Program-made: the position numbers and the translations under genes | Source of the DNA: Membranipora membranacea | Lineage: Eukaryota > Bryozoa > Gymnolaemata > Cheilostomatida > Membraniporidae | Assembly (NCBI GenBank): GCA_914767715.1 | Contig: OU612065.1 | Location: 14,448,001-14,512,000 of the forward strand | Length of the DNA: 64,000 bases | Reading direction: 5' to 3' | Part shown: piece after piece, positions 1-12,816 of the stretch | How the letters are laid out: each line of letters opens with the position of its first letter | How positions within the stretch are numbered: the stretch's first letter is position 1 | Notes under the pieces: generated by a model | Seen by the model: only the letters and a program-made list of their open reading frames with translations | Told to the model about the DNA's origin: nothing | Database searches by the model: none

Positions 1-238
1 GACATGTGAATGATGACTTGCAGAATTATGAGGAACTGTCAGAACCCACACAATGGTAGGACAACAATCCCTCAGCAAGACAGGATAATCTAAATAACAG
101 TACTAATGTATACAGTAGATAAGATAAGAATTCATTGAAACTCTCGCAGAAACCATGGGGTTTATAATGGAGTCGCTTTAAATGAATAAAAGAAAAAAAC
201 TGAGAAATGTAGTATGACACCAAAATATTCAGCCTTAC

Positions 239-3200
239 CTTCTTTGTGAGAATACCAGTCTCTCCTTTGAGACGGCTGTTAGCCTCTTTCTCATCTCGGA
301 GTCGTCTCTCATATTTGTTCTTGATATCGAGGATCTCTCTGTCCGCGTCCTCCTCGATCTGTCTCCTTGTCTCCTCATACTCCTTCTGATTCTGTCGGCT
401 CTCATCCATCGCCTGCTCTAACATCTGATTCTTCTCCTCTAACTTGCTGTGATAATATAGAAAACAATCAATTTATGTTATCCTTCAAATAAGCAATTAT
501 CCTCTCATGACACATAAGTGCACAACTCCATACTTACTTTTTATCTATTCTTGCTGTAATGATACTAGATGCACATGAGTGAGATTTGTAGCCAAGCAAA
601 CTCAGACAAGCGCATTGTTGACAATAACTAACCTGTTGTAATGCTCCTCGAGTTCTTGCTGTGCTTTGTTACTCCTATCATCGAGCTCTGCTATCTGTTT
701 CTCATAATCTTCCTGCATTCTCATACTCCTAGTCTGTAACTCCTGGTACTTCTCATACTCCAACATCAGCTTCTGATTGTTTGCGGATTCTGAGTAAATG
801 ACAAAGTAGAACTGTACAAAACCAAAATTTGTCGTGAGTTAAATGGCTGAATTTAGAAATGAGCCAAGTAGCTAGTTTCAGTTGCTCCCCAAATAAGTTT
901 CAGAGATCGATAACATACTTATATGGTAACCTCAATAAAAACGTTCAATAGTAAAAGATAAAATAATGAAAATCTCCATACCGAGTTCTCTGACTTCATT
1001 GCTTTGCTTCTCCATCAGCTCTGCAGTCTTCTCCTCATGTTTGGCCTCTTCCTTATCCTTGTCAGTCTTGAGCACCTGGTTCTTAGTTTTGAGAGATTCC
1101 ATCTCCTGAATGAACTTCTCTGTCAGCTCCTTGATCTTGTCATTATAATTCATGTCTTTCAGTCTGAGCTGATAATCATTCTCCATACGCAGCTCCTCAA
1201 CTCGCTGCAGTAACTCCTGCATTGTGGAATTCTAGAAAAAGGAGAGCAGTTTGGTCAGCAATGAGAGCCACAAACATCATCCGCTATCAGGACACTACAA
1301 TTATTGCCATCAGTTGCTACAAAATATTTGTCTTTTTTTACAGAGCGGACTACTGTTGACAATCTATTTAGCTAACAGTATCAAGGTCTTGTAATGATTC
1401 TAGAACGAACCTTCTCCTCAAGATCGCTCTTTGTAATGAGAATCTCTTCAGCCCAGCCGACGTCCTTCTCCCGTTTAAGAGTTCTACCTTCACGGTCCTG
1501 TATCTTCCACATCATGATAGTACCGTCCTCAGAAACAGTTATCAGGTAAAGGTCATCAAAGGTCACCTTCATCTTCACTGTAAATAGATATCAGATTAAT
1601 TTATTACTTTGTATTTACAAACACATTTTGTTATTATCTAAATCCTTCTTTCACCATATTATTAATACAATGAAAATGGCAGGTTTAATTAAACATTGCT
1701 ATGAGTTAAGATATCTTTTGACATTTTGATGAGACACAGTATTTTAGTGTGACATACCGATTTGTTTGCAGTGACCCTGATACTCTTGCCATTCTCCAGG
1801 GTTTGTGAGTGGAAATTTGATAGATCTCAGTGTACCGGCAGAGGTACCACAGAACAACATTCTACCAGAATGGGACAATGCTACTGTGGTAAACGTCACA
1901 TCATCAGAGGATACATCCCGAAGTATCTACAAGCATAGAGGAAATGAATACACACTTAATCTAGGTAACACAACATTTGCTAGTAAAAAAACTCACTAAA
2001 AAATTAGATACAATTTCACTCCCATCTGTATAAATTGACAAACTTATTAATTCATACTTTCAAATTACCTGTGAATCATTGATCTCTTTGATGGTCTTGT
2101 CAGATCCGACAGCATAGGTATTCTTTCCATCAGGGGTGATGGTGACTCCGCTGTAGCTACAGGACTTGAGTACACTCTCTCCTATCCTCTTACCGGAGTA
2201 TGCGTCCCACTCATAGACAGCTCCGTCCATACCACATGACACAATCTTACTATCATCAGCGCTCCATACTACGGAGCGGACCTTACCGTTGTGCCCCTTC
2301 AGATTGGACACGTTTTCGAATGTGGTGGAAGAATAGATTGAGATTATCGTAGAGTTGACTGCGGCAAAGAAATGTCCCCCATGTGAAAAGGCGCACTGAA
2401 AAACATCAGAAACATCCAGATAAGATAAAGGCCTGAAATAAGCAGGATACACTTGTAATATGCATGTCACACAAACTTTTGACCAAAAATAAAACTAAAA
2501 ATACTTGATATGACTGATTGAATTAATTCTGAGTATATAATCAAAATTATTCCACTAAATCGCCAGTTGGATTTCAAGTTTAAACTGACCTCCTTGCAGC
2601 CTCTGATGGGGAATTCTTTGAAAGTTCTGATGTCATCTATAAGCAGATTCATGAGCCGGAGCTTATCGCTGAATCCCACACAGATATAGAGACCTGATGG
2701 ATGTAAGGCTATGCTAAACGCCTCCTCTGCAAACTCTTTATACAGCTCCAGATTACTGTCAACACAGACGGCACACGGTAAAAGATAGTACATTACGATC
2801 AAAGGTCAATCTATTGAATCATACACAGTTTAACTTAGTCTGTTAATCTAGACATAAAAAACTTTGTTTTCTTCATTCTTTTCTCTAGGTATAGTAAAAA
2901 AAATACAAATGCTGTTAAATCATAGAGCTCCACCAGAAGTCAATTACATCACATACCATGACTCATAATTCCATATCCTGACAGATCTGTCATTGGAGCA
3001 GGTGGCTACCAGAGGTTTCCTCAAGCAGACATCGAGACCAGTAACTTGTCCTGAGTGGAAGGACTGAGCTAGAAACTCAAAATATGTCTGTTCTCCTTGT
3101 TGCTGTGAATTGAAGGGGAAGATAGTGAGAATTATAACAAAATGTTGAGTTGGCATACTTGTTGTAACCTGTGCATTGTGTGATCATGTGATAATAAGAC

Positions 3201-5184
3201 AGGTACATTTATGACATTTGTGGCTGCAATGACGGACATGGTTCTCTGGGAATACGGTTGTCAGTATGAGATTAGCATTACTACACAGAGTTTTAAGACG
3301 AGTAATTTGTACAAAGACATATATACCTGTAACTACAATAACAGTCATAAAACATTTTATCATTTCATAGAAACACAGACATGAAATAATATCTCTTCTT
3401 TCAAATAAAGTCATTACAACAACTATGGAGTCTTTTAAACTGCAGGGTAGACACCCATCTCAATTTTCAGTAATGGTTAACCCTCCCTACATGGCAACAG
3501 CAGTCACAAACATGTTAATTTCGACATAAAACACTGTGAGATTCATTGGTTCGTCAGTTATCAAACACATTCAGACTTAGAATAAACACTGAAAAATATG
3601 AACTTACCTTGCCGAGTTCAGCACTAGAGAGAGTTATCTGATAAAGCTGAGAGGAGTCAGTAACTACGACCAGTGTCTCCTCAGATGGACTGACTGCCAT
3701 AGCATTAACTATCTGCTGCTCAGCCTTACTCGGGTCTGCGCTGTTATTATCTTGTGGTATCTTTATCTCCCTGGCCTGCAACACAACACACGATGAAAAC
3801 CGCATAAGAGAAGCTTACATACCTGAAAGTATACAGCTACACAAGTATTAGGAATGAGTTTGTTAAGTTATATAATTTCGCAGGATTTCAATCGCCAGTA
3901 TATCTCTGAAGTTGGTTTCAAATCACAATTTAAGAAGGCCATCCAAAGCGAAATATATTATGTTGATTAATGCCACAACACAATATGTACCTTTTTGAAG
4001 TATTCTCGGTCATCTGTTTTCTCAAACCAAGCCACGGTTCCAGGTCCACAGGAACAGGCAAATCCCTTAGAGAATGATACTATAGAAGTGATCTGTGGAG
4101 GACCCAGGTTCTGATTCTCGGCAATACCAGGCATTCCCCTGAAACAGAATAACGTTTGATATTTAGAATATAGACTATTTTATTTGGCAGATAATATCAT
4201 CCTGGACCCATGTTTTCCATAACGTTTTGATGTTTTGATAACTGTGATTTTACACATATTTTAACAATACTGCACTGGATGCAAAGTACTGACTGGCCAA
4301 CTATAACAGCGATAACTAGTTTACATACCTGTCAGTATCCCTGACTTGCATGGTCAGGTTGAACTCATTCTTCAGCTCTCCTGCCTCAAACAGCAGGAGT
4401 TTTCCGTTGTCTGTACCAACAACCACCCTCTCATCTGAGACCCATGTCTGACACAGATAATTCTGAGGCTCTAACTTCTGAAATGCAAACTGCTTCAGAT
4501 TTCCTTCACTGTATCTGAATAGCTTGAATATCCCGTTACCCACAACGCATATCTGTGTGTTATCTTGTGGGTTGAAAGTGACCTAGAAAGAAAAGAACAC
4601 AAACAGTAAGGGATTACGTTAACCACAATCAAGCTCAGTAGTGACTGAAAAGACTTCATGTTTGAAACTATTTTTACAGGTAATACACATACAAACAGCA
4701 ATCACAAACGTACCTGGTATATTGGTGGGGAGCCCTGTGGGTTACTGGTTCTTGTGGTGGCCATAATCTTAGCTTTTTCCCATGTCCAATAGAGAAGTGT
4801 CCAGTCAGGCTTACCACCTTGAGCTATGAGGTATTTAGAATCTGGAGAGAAGGCGAGGCTAACATATTCTTTCGACTCAACTTCCGAAGAGCTCAGAACC
4901 TTCTTTCGCCTAAGCGAGTGCAGATCAAATATCGTAATGATGGCTTTCTCTCCTTTCTCCGCTATGGCCACATACCTTCTGTTTGGACTGACAGCGATGG
5001 ATGTCATAGAGTTACCCTTATCGCTGACGGGAATAAACTTCTGAAGCTTCTGGTCAATGTTGTAGAGGACGCAGTAAGCTCCAGATGTGTATACGATTGT
5101 TTGCTCATCCTGGTAGCAGATGTTACCTGACACACCTGTCTTCACACCGAAGATGTGGCGCGCTTGAGCTATAGCTATAGACAT
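239..5184 (-). CDS. CFAP57: Cilia- and flagella-associated protein 57 (CFAP57/WDR65), 3'-truncated by the window edge
   Basis: WD-repeat plus coiled-coil axonemal protein of motile cilia, associated in model organisms with inner dynein arms and the regulatory complex. Twelve exons read in one continuous frame: 4714-5184, 4329-4582, 3991-4138, 3608-3775, 2957-3102, 2590-2755, 2069-2395, 1758-1926, 1411-1577, 982-1231, 633-789 and 239-446, all with GT-AG borders. They give 877 codons (human protein about 1250). Residues 1 to about 670 are WD40 repeats with motifs such as [41 protein letters not shown] and [17 protein letters not shown]. From about 690 the protein is charged coiled coil ([37 protein letters not shown]). 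Co-linear similarity to human CFAP57 runs through the whole part present. The start ATG (5182-5184) has a splice acceptor 13 nt upstream (5198-5199). A donor at 5719-5720 suggests a 5'UTR exon. The remaining coiled coil lies beyond base 1. Confidence 0.95.
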
Positions 5185-5788
5185 AATAGCAGCTTATCTG
5201 GAAATAAAATAAAAGACCGTGCAACATAATGGATTTGGCGATGTTAAAATATATAGTATCTTTAATTCTCTACACATCCTCCAAGCATACCCAGCAGATT
5301 GGGTGCTCTCTTGATACTGTACATTGTACTCATTACTATACTATACTAGCAGTATAAGTATAACAGCAAACAACCCCCTAGGGAATAATCCTGGGCAAAA
5401 AGTACTGACACATACAAGTCTTACTGCCCTCCCCTCAGTTGGCCCCTCCACCTGCATTGTAGTCCACCACCTCCACAGCAGTGTATAGATGAGGAAGAAT
5501 ATACAACAGACCAAAACCAAGATGTATCATCGTATCATTGGAAATGCTGTTTGAAAAATATGGAGTTGTTTACTTGATCAGCTTGGAAAAGGGATCTTTT
5601 GCATTGTCTATTGCAGAGAGAAAATGTATCTGGTTCTTTGAGAATTCCATCATCATACAATTTGTTAATCAGGTTTGGCCTAATCTCTAATATTCTGTCA
5701 TATATAATAATATCACTAACCTGAAACACTTAAAATAATCCTGTCCACTCTGAAAATTCAGTTTTCCTAAACTTCAACTTGTGTTCAT

Positions 5789-5803
5789 GTTGTCCATAGC
5801 AAC
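5789..5803. promoter_or_regulatory. Candidate RFX X-box
   Basis: The 15-mer GTTGTCCATAGCAAC consists of inverted half-sites GTTGTC and AGCAAC with a 3-nt spacer. This fits the X-box bound by RFX factors, which drive ciliary genes in animals. It lies about 70 bp upstream of the inferred CFAP57 first exon/donor, the usual position for a functional X-box. Confidence 0.65.
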
Positions 5804-5811
5804 AAGCAACA

Positions 5812-5821
5812 GCGCATGCGC
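5812..5821. promoter_or_regulatory. Candidate NRF1 (nuclear respiratory factor 1) site
   Basis: GCGCATGCGC is the perfect palindromic core of the NRF1 consensus and stands 8 bp from the X-box. NRF1 sites are common in bidirectional housekeeping promoters. CpG-rich 10-mers like this are rare in such an AT-rich background. Confidence 0.6.
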
Positions 5822-5952
5822 GATACAGACCAGCCCACTTCCTTAACCGGTTTCACTTTCACTTTGTCAACGTGTAGTAGATTTCATTTTCTCATAAATC
5901 TGCACATTTAGTGCCTATCACTCTTTTCCTCAGACATACAAGCTAAGGCACT

Positions 5953-8950
5953 ATGGCATCAAGAGGAGGGACAAGAGCTGCTGGGACAGATGGAGGTGAC
6001 CATATGCACAGGGAGAGGGTTGCTAGTCATTATGCTGTTAGGTAAATAGGCCTACAAGCACTACATACTTACCATCTATTCTAATTTAATTATTATTTAT
6101 AATCATTATTTCTATTTATTTCAAATCATAAGCTTTTTTGTTATTAAATAATTGAATTAATAATTAAATATTATTTTGAATCCTTTATTCTGATGAAAGT
6201 TAATGTAAATGACATGATCTTAGTTTTTCATAGTGTCACATAATAATAATAAGACTTTACTTTAGGTAGATTTTGATTGATAGGATTCACTCAGTTTGTC
6301 TCCTATGTTGTGGTGGTGGTAACATGGCCTACTTCAGTGATACAGATGAATCATGAAGGACAGTTTTTTTTAGTTTGTTGTCCGCAGGAAAGGGTTCGTT
6401 AGTGAAGTACTCCATTACCTCGCATTGTTGTCAGAGATGACTTGCCTCCAAATTTCTCATGGGGGCTTTTCTATGTTTATGAGGATGTTCTTTGTATTCC
6501 AGTATGCATATTGGTGGTTAACAGAGTGCATAGGAACCCAATCGCTCTTCTTGGGTTATTTTGGATCGCTGTATCAGTGTATTTGTTATATCCTGTCCAA
6601 ATCAACTCCAAGCATAAGTTTGATGACAGCCATCCTGCATATATCGTTGTGAACCGAACATAAATTTCCACTCTGTTGGCTGCTAATATTTATGATTGAA
6701 TAAATTGTGTAGCAGGCTTATCGGATCTGCTCATACCTCCTTATCCCACAAACTGTATATCCCAAGCAGTATTTGCCTCTGTATGCATTGGCAATGATTG
6801 GTCCTTGAACCTTTGCCCGATCTTAGTACGAACCATATTGGTCTTCAATAAATACCATTGCGAATTACTTCTATGGCTCCAAAGACGGCTGGACCGATAG
6901 CAGAATACTGCATGTATGTCAATAGCCAAGCATATTATACAGTAGTGTAGACTGTTCCTTGATTATAAAAATAAATACTGTATATATGTTTATAGGTTCA
7001 CTTTTCCTTGTTAGCTCACTCTGTGGTGATGATAAAAGATTATCACGTTTGCAGGCTAATGGCAATAGCAGTGTTCTATAGGCAGAAATTTTGAGCAAAC
7101 AATGAATATGTTGATTTGTAAACCATCGGTGTTTTGTTATGCAAAAGTTTGCATATAGATTATACTAATTTTGTTCTCTAGCTCCTCTTAGCTAATATTG
7201 ATTTTACCTCAAAGTCACTGTAATGATACAAGATTGTATCTTCATTCCCTGCTAACTTTTCGAGTGAGCGAGACAGAGTAACTTCTTCTTTCATCTTTGC
7301 TGTAACAGGTAGGGTGTAAGCTTATGCAGTCCTAGGTATTTATACTGTTAGAATTAGTTGAAGATTTGGCAGAATACAACTTTATGAGAACGCTTGTAGC
7401 CTGCCTAATGGGCGGTGCTGACATTTGAAATTGAGTTACTGTATTTTGTTTATTGCTGCTCAGTGGTTGTGCTACAATGTTAATTGAGTATTCCCAGTGG
7501 TTGTAGGCTGTAGAACAACTATTCTTCAGCTCCTTGATTGACGTGCTTCGACTTCTGGATTAGGATTGTGTTTGCAATGGTATGATAACGGAGTGTATAT
7601 ATTGGCTTTATTGTTAGTGATGGTTTTCAACTATGGGGCTGATCACTGAAAGTAAAAATGGCTTTCTAGGCTCCAGGCTGAGGTTTCGTACTCTGGATCC
7701 TAAAGTTGAGGCAGTTATAGATGTATTCGAGTATATGTAAGTCTATTTCTATCTTATTTGCACACCTTTCTGGCTTTTATCTGAGCACCACAACTAATTA
7801 TTTTAGTTGGCTGGCTCAGTGATTCACTTGTGAATTCTGTAGCGCTCTGCTGAGTGGTTTTTTTCTCTTGATAAAAATAACCCTGATGATGACCTGATGA
7901 GATGTTATGACCACAGGGAGTAGATATATAAATTTAGCAGTCATTACCTACCTCATAAATACATAGTTAATTAATCAGCCACTTGCTATTTATATACTTC
8001 TATCTAAACCTAACTAGTGCTCATCATGTAATAGAATGCTGCTCAATATACCTGGTTAATAGGATGGAGATTTAGTGAATCTAATGTTATGAGTTACAAA
8101 TGATTTTTAGGCACAGACTATACCTCCAGACTTTGCCTTATGCCTAATCATATTTCTGTACACCCCTTGCGGCTTTATTCCTGTGCATTATTTTCATGGA
8201 TATGAATTTTTTATTTCCAGTGCATTGAACAAGTCAAGAATAAAGTGGACAGTGCTCCTACATTGGCTGCTATTATTACTAATTGCCGCTAGATTGGCTG
8301 GTGATATTCTGACACTTTTGCAAGTTGATATACCTCCAACACTACAAGACTTGAATCTACCAAAAGCTCGACTCTGGGAATTAGCATGGCAGCCTTCAAT
8401 ACTGGCATCCATCTTTGCTCAACTTTCGCTCAAAAGGAACAATGTATCACTTCTATGGCAAGCAATGCTAGGTAAGATGGTGTGACTCCCTCCAAATTGA
8501 TACTGTTTTAAAAAAATAACACCTCGGTGAATGTATGATGGTACACCAGATGTTGCTTAGGCTACTTCACTCTATTCTGATAATCCCAACATAATAATAA
8601 TAATTCCATGTAGAATAGTTCAATGTCTACTTTGTCATGATATAATTTCCACTTTGTAGCATCCAATGTTACAATACAGTTGAAGGACATAGGTGATAAC
8701 ATTTATTTCATTTGTTGTAGGCCAGTTGATCTTAGGAATCGGAACAGTATCTTATGGATTATATGAACAGTTACCAACTTTTCTGGAATATTTAAACGAC
8801 AAAGAAAAAGAACCAGACTCTGGATTCCCTTTCCTACTCGCATCCACTGCTTGGTTGGTCATAGCTATCCAGGTTCATCTATTCCAGGTCTACTTCGCTA
8901 TCCAACTTCTAACAGCATGGAGAACTACCACTGCCAAAAAGTCGAAGTAG
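5953..8950 (+). CDS. JAGN1: Jagunal homologue 1, ER membrane protein
   Basis: Small four-pass ER membrane protein of the early secretory pathway. Exons 5953-6041, 8221-8471 and 8721-8950 join in frame (phases 2 and 1) to give 189 residues; human JAGN1 has 183. The N-terminus [20 protein letters not shown] is nearly the vertebrate sequence (MASRAGPRAAGTDG...). The rest has four hydrophobic segments (about 42-62, 82-102, 112-132, 150-172) and the family motif RNN between helices 2 and 3. The last four residues, KKSK, form a KKXX ER-retrieval signal, as in human JAGN1. The middle is more divergent. Intron 1 is 2.2 kb and holds no convincing gene. A pyrimidine-rich acceptor (AG at 5932-5933) lies 20 nt before the ATG, so the mRNA leader may be spliced. 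Confidence 0.92.
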
Positions 8951-10644
8951 CATGCTTAGATAATTCTGTTACTTTAAGATCAAGTTTCGTTTTTTCTTGT
9001 TATGATGTCAACTGTATTGTGTTTTGTAGGTTTATCTATTGCTTATGTATGTAGAGTAGACTGTCCAACAAATGATCCATAATTATTATGGTTTCTTCCA
9101 TAGATTATTTATATGTTCATTAGTCAAATTTTCTGCGCAAGTAGCAAGCTGCTGACCCTCTTTACCTGTGCAATGTAGGCGAATCGAATATTTGTTTCAG
9201 TTATAATAGTATTATATTATCATAGCTTGTTAGTCCCAGCAATCAATATTCAATACTACATCCTCAGTACAGACTAGATTTCTTGTTTTATTGTTGCACT
9301 CAAGTACAGAACTTTGTTTGCATCGGTTCCTTGTTCAACAACCTCATTAGATTTATGCAAGAGCAAATATCAATATATCTGCTGTTAGAATATTTATGTT
9401 TGAGTTTGCTGGTTGCCAACAAGCTGTAATGAAATTCTCTCAATTGTAAAAGCACATGAATATTTTTTCCAAAATGTATGGATTTTGAATTATCCATTAC
9501 TTGATTAATGCCAGGTTGCTAAATTTCAAGCTGTGAATTTCTCATCTGGTGGACAGGTGAAATTATAAACACTCAGAGCGGTTGCAACCATAGCAGATTG
9601 CACACCTTCACCAATAAATTTGTGAATATATAAGGCAGGCAACGGCGTCAGTTGATCATCAGCCTTTACTAATTCAGGGTGCAGAACGTTTAGGATGTCA
9701 CATTGTTAACATACGCCCTTCAGCTGATCCTCAGTGTATTGATAATATAATATGAGGATAACTGAGGGTCCGCAGAGGTTGCATCACTGCCATCAGTGAG
9801 TTCAGACCTTGACACAGTCATATAATTATTGTATATGCTCAAAATTTGATCGGGTTTAACTTGTGAAATGACTTCAAAGCAGCCCCTGGTGTCCTGTTGT
9901 AACACTACAAGGTCACGGATAAATACAAGAGCCACTGATTTCCTCCCTGCAAGTTCTACAACAATACTCATGCACATGACAGAGTTTCTTTGTAAATCCT
10001 CGCTATACACATACAACCGTGGCATGTTAGTATGACTGGGTAACTAGATATATAATCTCTATGGTAACTCTCTGGTAACTACGGTATATATGCAATAGCT
10101 TGTTGAATTCAATATGGTATCAGATTCCAATGGCTCGGATTTGAATGGATAGTTTCATGCCGAGATGCAACCAAGGTTTCGCAGCAATGCATTAATGGGT
10201 AGCAAATAATGTGCTGGGCAGCATCAGCTTTGTGCATTACAACATGCAAAACTCAAAGTAGTTGCTGACTCTAAGCTGGGTAACGCTTCAGTTTAGGGGA
10301 GGTTCCAAGACTTTGCTGTAATAATTATAGAGCACAGGCTAAATAATAACAGGAAACTGCTATGTGGTATTCTCTTTTAGCTGAGTTTGAGTACCTGATG
10401 GAAGAAATGTTTCACAAGAATTCTGGCTGAATAATCATCCGAATTATATTTTGTCTTTTTCCCCATGCAGAAGGTGCAATCTGCTATTAATTGATGGCCA
10501 TCAATGAGAAGTTGTTTGAAACCTTGGTTGCCCTTTAAAAAGGAAATGAGTTGCTAAGGAGTTGTCCTCTCAGTAAGGATAGATTTGATATAGATAAGTT
10601 AGCTTTGTGAGGCAACAAGGTCACATGATCAATTACTTGTCAAC
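8951..10644. other. Intergenic region JAGN1-SNX4
   Basis: AT-rich spacer between two genes on the same strand. It should hold the JAGN1 3'UTR and the SNX4 promoter. A 101-codon open frame on the minus strand (9720-10025) shows no family resemblance and no flanking splice structure. No other coding or repeat signal seen. Confidence 0.5.
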
Positions 10645-12816
10645 ATGGCAGATGCTGAGAAGGAAATCTCTGGTGACTCATTGGATGTAAATGACCTTGT
10701 CAAAGACTACACAGAGGCTTTGCCACTAAACTCGTGGCTGAAAGTGGCAGTGAAGGAGCCAACAAGGAAGACAACCACAACATTGAAGATCACAGATACC
10801 TATGTAGCTTATCTAGTGGAAACTAAGATTCAAGACAGGTCAAAAATATTTAGTGGGTGGCTAGATGAAGAAACAGACAATGATTCATTCCCTGAGGTAC
10901 TGAATGTATGGAGGCGTTACAGTGAGTTTGACTTACTTCGCGATTATCTTCTAGTCACTTTTCCTTCAATTGTACTTCCGCCTCTGCCAGAAAAGAGGAC
11001 AACCAGCGCATGGCAGGCTGCAGTGGCTGATAAAACAGATCCTGAGTTCCTAGAAAGAAGGAGGCTGTATCTGGAGCAATTTATGAAACGACTCACCAAG
11101 TTATCAGAAATATCCCAAGATCCAATTTTACTCAATTTCATGAAAGATGAGGCGGAATGGAAGGATTCGGTCAATAATTCCAAGTACAGGGCACAAAAAG
11201 ACTCCTGGCTTAAAGCTCTCAGTGCAGGGTACAGAATCAAACGTCCGAATGAGAAGTTTGAGGCAATAAAGCGTTATGCTAACGAACTTGAAGCCCATAT
11301 TGGCAACGTGCTCAAGGTTAGAGCAAAAACTACAGAACACCTCTACGGAGTCCACAAGATTCACGCGAACTACGGACGAGAGTTTAGTGAGTGGAGCAGT
11401 ATCGAGCGCAAAGATATGGCCGAAGGACTGCAGAAAATGGGACATTACATGGACACATTTTCTCAGGTATAATCAAGTTGTTTCCTTCAATCTTGTAGCC
11501 TATTTGTCAAATTAATCTGTCATTTCTCACCTTTTTAAGTATGCTTGTTTCTTGAAATATTGCACAATGACCTAATTTTCTCTTATATTTCAGGATATTG
11601 ATGTGTGTATTGAGGGTGAAGAGGACTTTGCTGACCAGTTAAAGGAGTATCATGGCTACTGTGAAAGTCTCAGGCACATCTGCAAGAAACAAGAATTATT
11701 ACAGCTAGAACTCGAACAATGCGAAGATGCTCTGGAAAGCAGGAAAACTGAACGAGAAAACCTCTCACTGGGCAAGACTGGGTTACTCGGTAAGCTTATG
11801 GAGCATTCACAGCCGATGGCATTGTCAACATTAATATTCATGTACACCATTGTATTACTCTTATCAGATAGAAAAGATGTAATATGATCCTTCAATGGTT
11901 AATGATAGGGTAAGATAAAGGAGGGTTACTGCTCGTATAGCAAACTCCTTCCTTATCTATTAGTGACATTCTATTGATAATATGACCCTAGATAATACTG
12001 GTATCTAAGTTTGAATCATGATGTACACAATGGTCTAAGTAGACTTTTTTCTTTGTGGGTACTCTACTCTCTGGGTTGAAAATCGTTTTGAGAGTTTTTT
12101 TTGCAATTTCTAGATCAAATTATGCAGAAATATGGATCTGAAAAAGTATGATTGATATCTGGTCAAAAGAGACAACTTGACACTGTTTTTGAACTGAATC
12201 CAGTGGGAACTGTGTTCTAATGGTTCCCCCTCTGTATTTGCTTGTGGGAACTCGGTTCCCACCAGTTCCCACTCACTCAGAACACTGGATGTACAATAAC
12301 TGGGAGCTCTTTAAGAAAATTCGCAATTGCTCTTTACACCTAGCCTACGTGTTGGCTCTGAATGGTGACTACCCAACCATTCAGAGCCAAGACATCGGCT
12401 ACTTATAACCTCATTTGGGTGTCAGTAGACATAGCAAACTGCTGCAAAATGCATTTAGCCATTTAGACTTGTTGTGATGGCCTTGGGCGTTGTATATCTG
12501 AACTGAGTTGATGTTATTTATGACGATAGGTGGACTGAGAGCAAAGGTTTTCGGAGGTGGAACAGCCGAGCAAAAGGAAGAAAAGCTCAAGCAGTTGGAT
12601 AACCAGATTTTGGAAAGAGAAGAGATGCTGAAAAATGCTCAAGCACTACTAGAAAGTTTTGAAAAGCGAGCATTGGCCAATGTAGAGAAGTTCAGAAAGC
12701 AGAAAACATCAGATATAACGGACATCCTAATGAACTTCATTATTATGACCATAGATAGGTGTAAGAAAAGTAAAACTACTTGGGTAAATATCAAGGAGGC
12801 TTGTGATGCTATGTAA
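10645..12816 (+). CDS. SNX4: Sorting nexin 4 (PX-BAR protein)
   Basis: Peripheral endosomal protein that binds PtdIns3P through a PX domain and bends or tubulates membrane through a BAR domain; it acts in endosome recycling and autophagy. Exons 10645-11466, 11594-11789 and 12530-12816 join in frame to 434 residues (human 450). The PX domain (about 30-175) has the phosphoinositide-binding RRYSEF and the PPLPEKR loop. The BAR domain (about 200-434) carries LYGVHKIHANYGREFSEWS, DFADQLKEYHGYCESL and the C-terminal TWVNIKEAC, each matching human SNX4. The ATG has a good context (caacATGG). The N-terminal extension is shorter than in mammals. Intron 2 holds two foldback repeats. Confidence 0.95.
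12198..12290. repeat. Short inverted-repeat element in SNX4 intron 2
   Basis: The ends atccagtg...gtgttct and agaacactggat are inverted copies. Inside, agtgggaactg pairs with cagttcccact, and a central gtgggaactcggttcccac is itself palindromic. The whole unit of about 93 bp can fold on itself and looks like a small non-autonomous foldback (MITE-like) element. No clear target-site duplication. Confidence 0.5.
12352..12390. repeat. Perfect 15-bp hairpin in SNX4 intron 2
   Basis: ttggctctgaatggt (12352-12366) and its exact reverse complement (12376-12390) are separated by a 9-nt loop. It is intronic, 60 bp from the repeat at 12198-12290, and may be part of the same insertion. Function unknown. 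Confidence 0.6.

Larger units (their letters stand above)
5721..5952. promoter_or_regulatory. Bidirectional promoter between CFAP57 and JAGN1
   Basis: The two start codons face away from each other and are 768 bp apart. If the CFAP57 5'UTR exon ends at the donor at 5719-5720, the shared promoter is compressed to roughly 5750-5930. This stretch is GC-richer than its surroundings and holds an X-box and an NRF1-type palindrome. The rest of the gap (5198-5720) reads as a 5'UTR intron of CFAP57. Inference from layout and motifs; no transcript evidence. Confidence 0.6.

Noticed and set aside
1805-1999. Plus-strand frame inside CFAP57
   Set aside because: It is antisense to CFAP57 exon 8, whose minus-strand reading matches the WD-repeat protein.
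9720-10025. 101-codon minus-strand frame between JAGN1 and SNX4
   Set aside because: No recognisable domain, no splice context, and length within chance for a spacer of this size.
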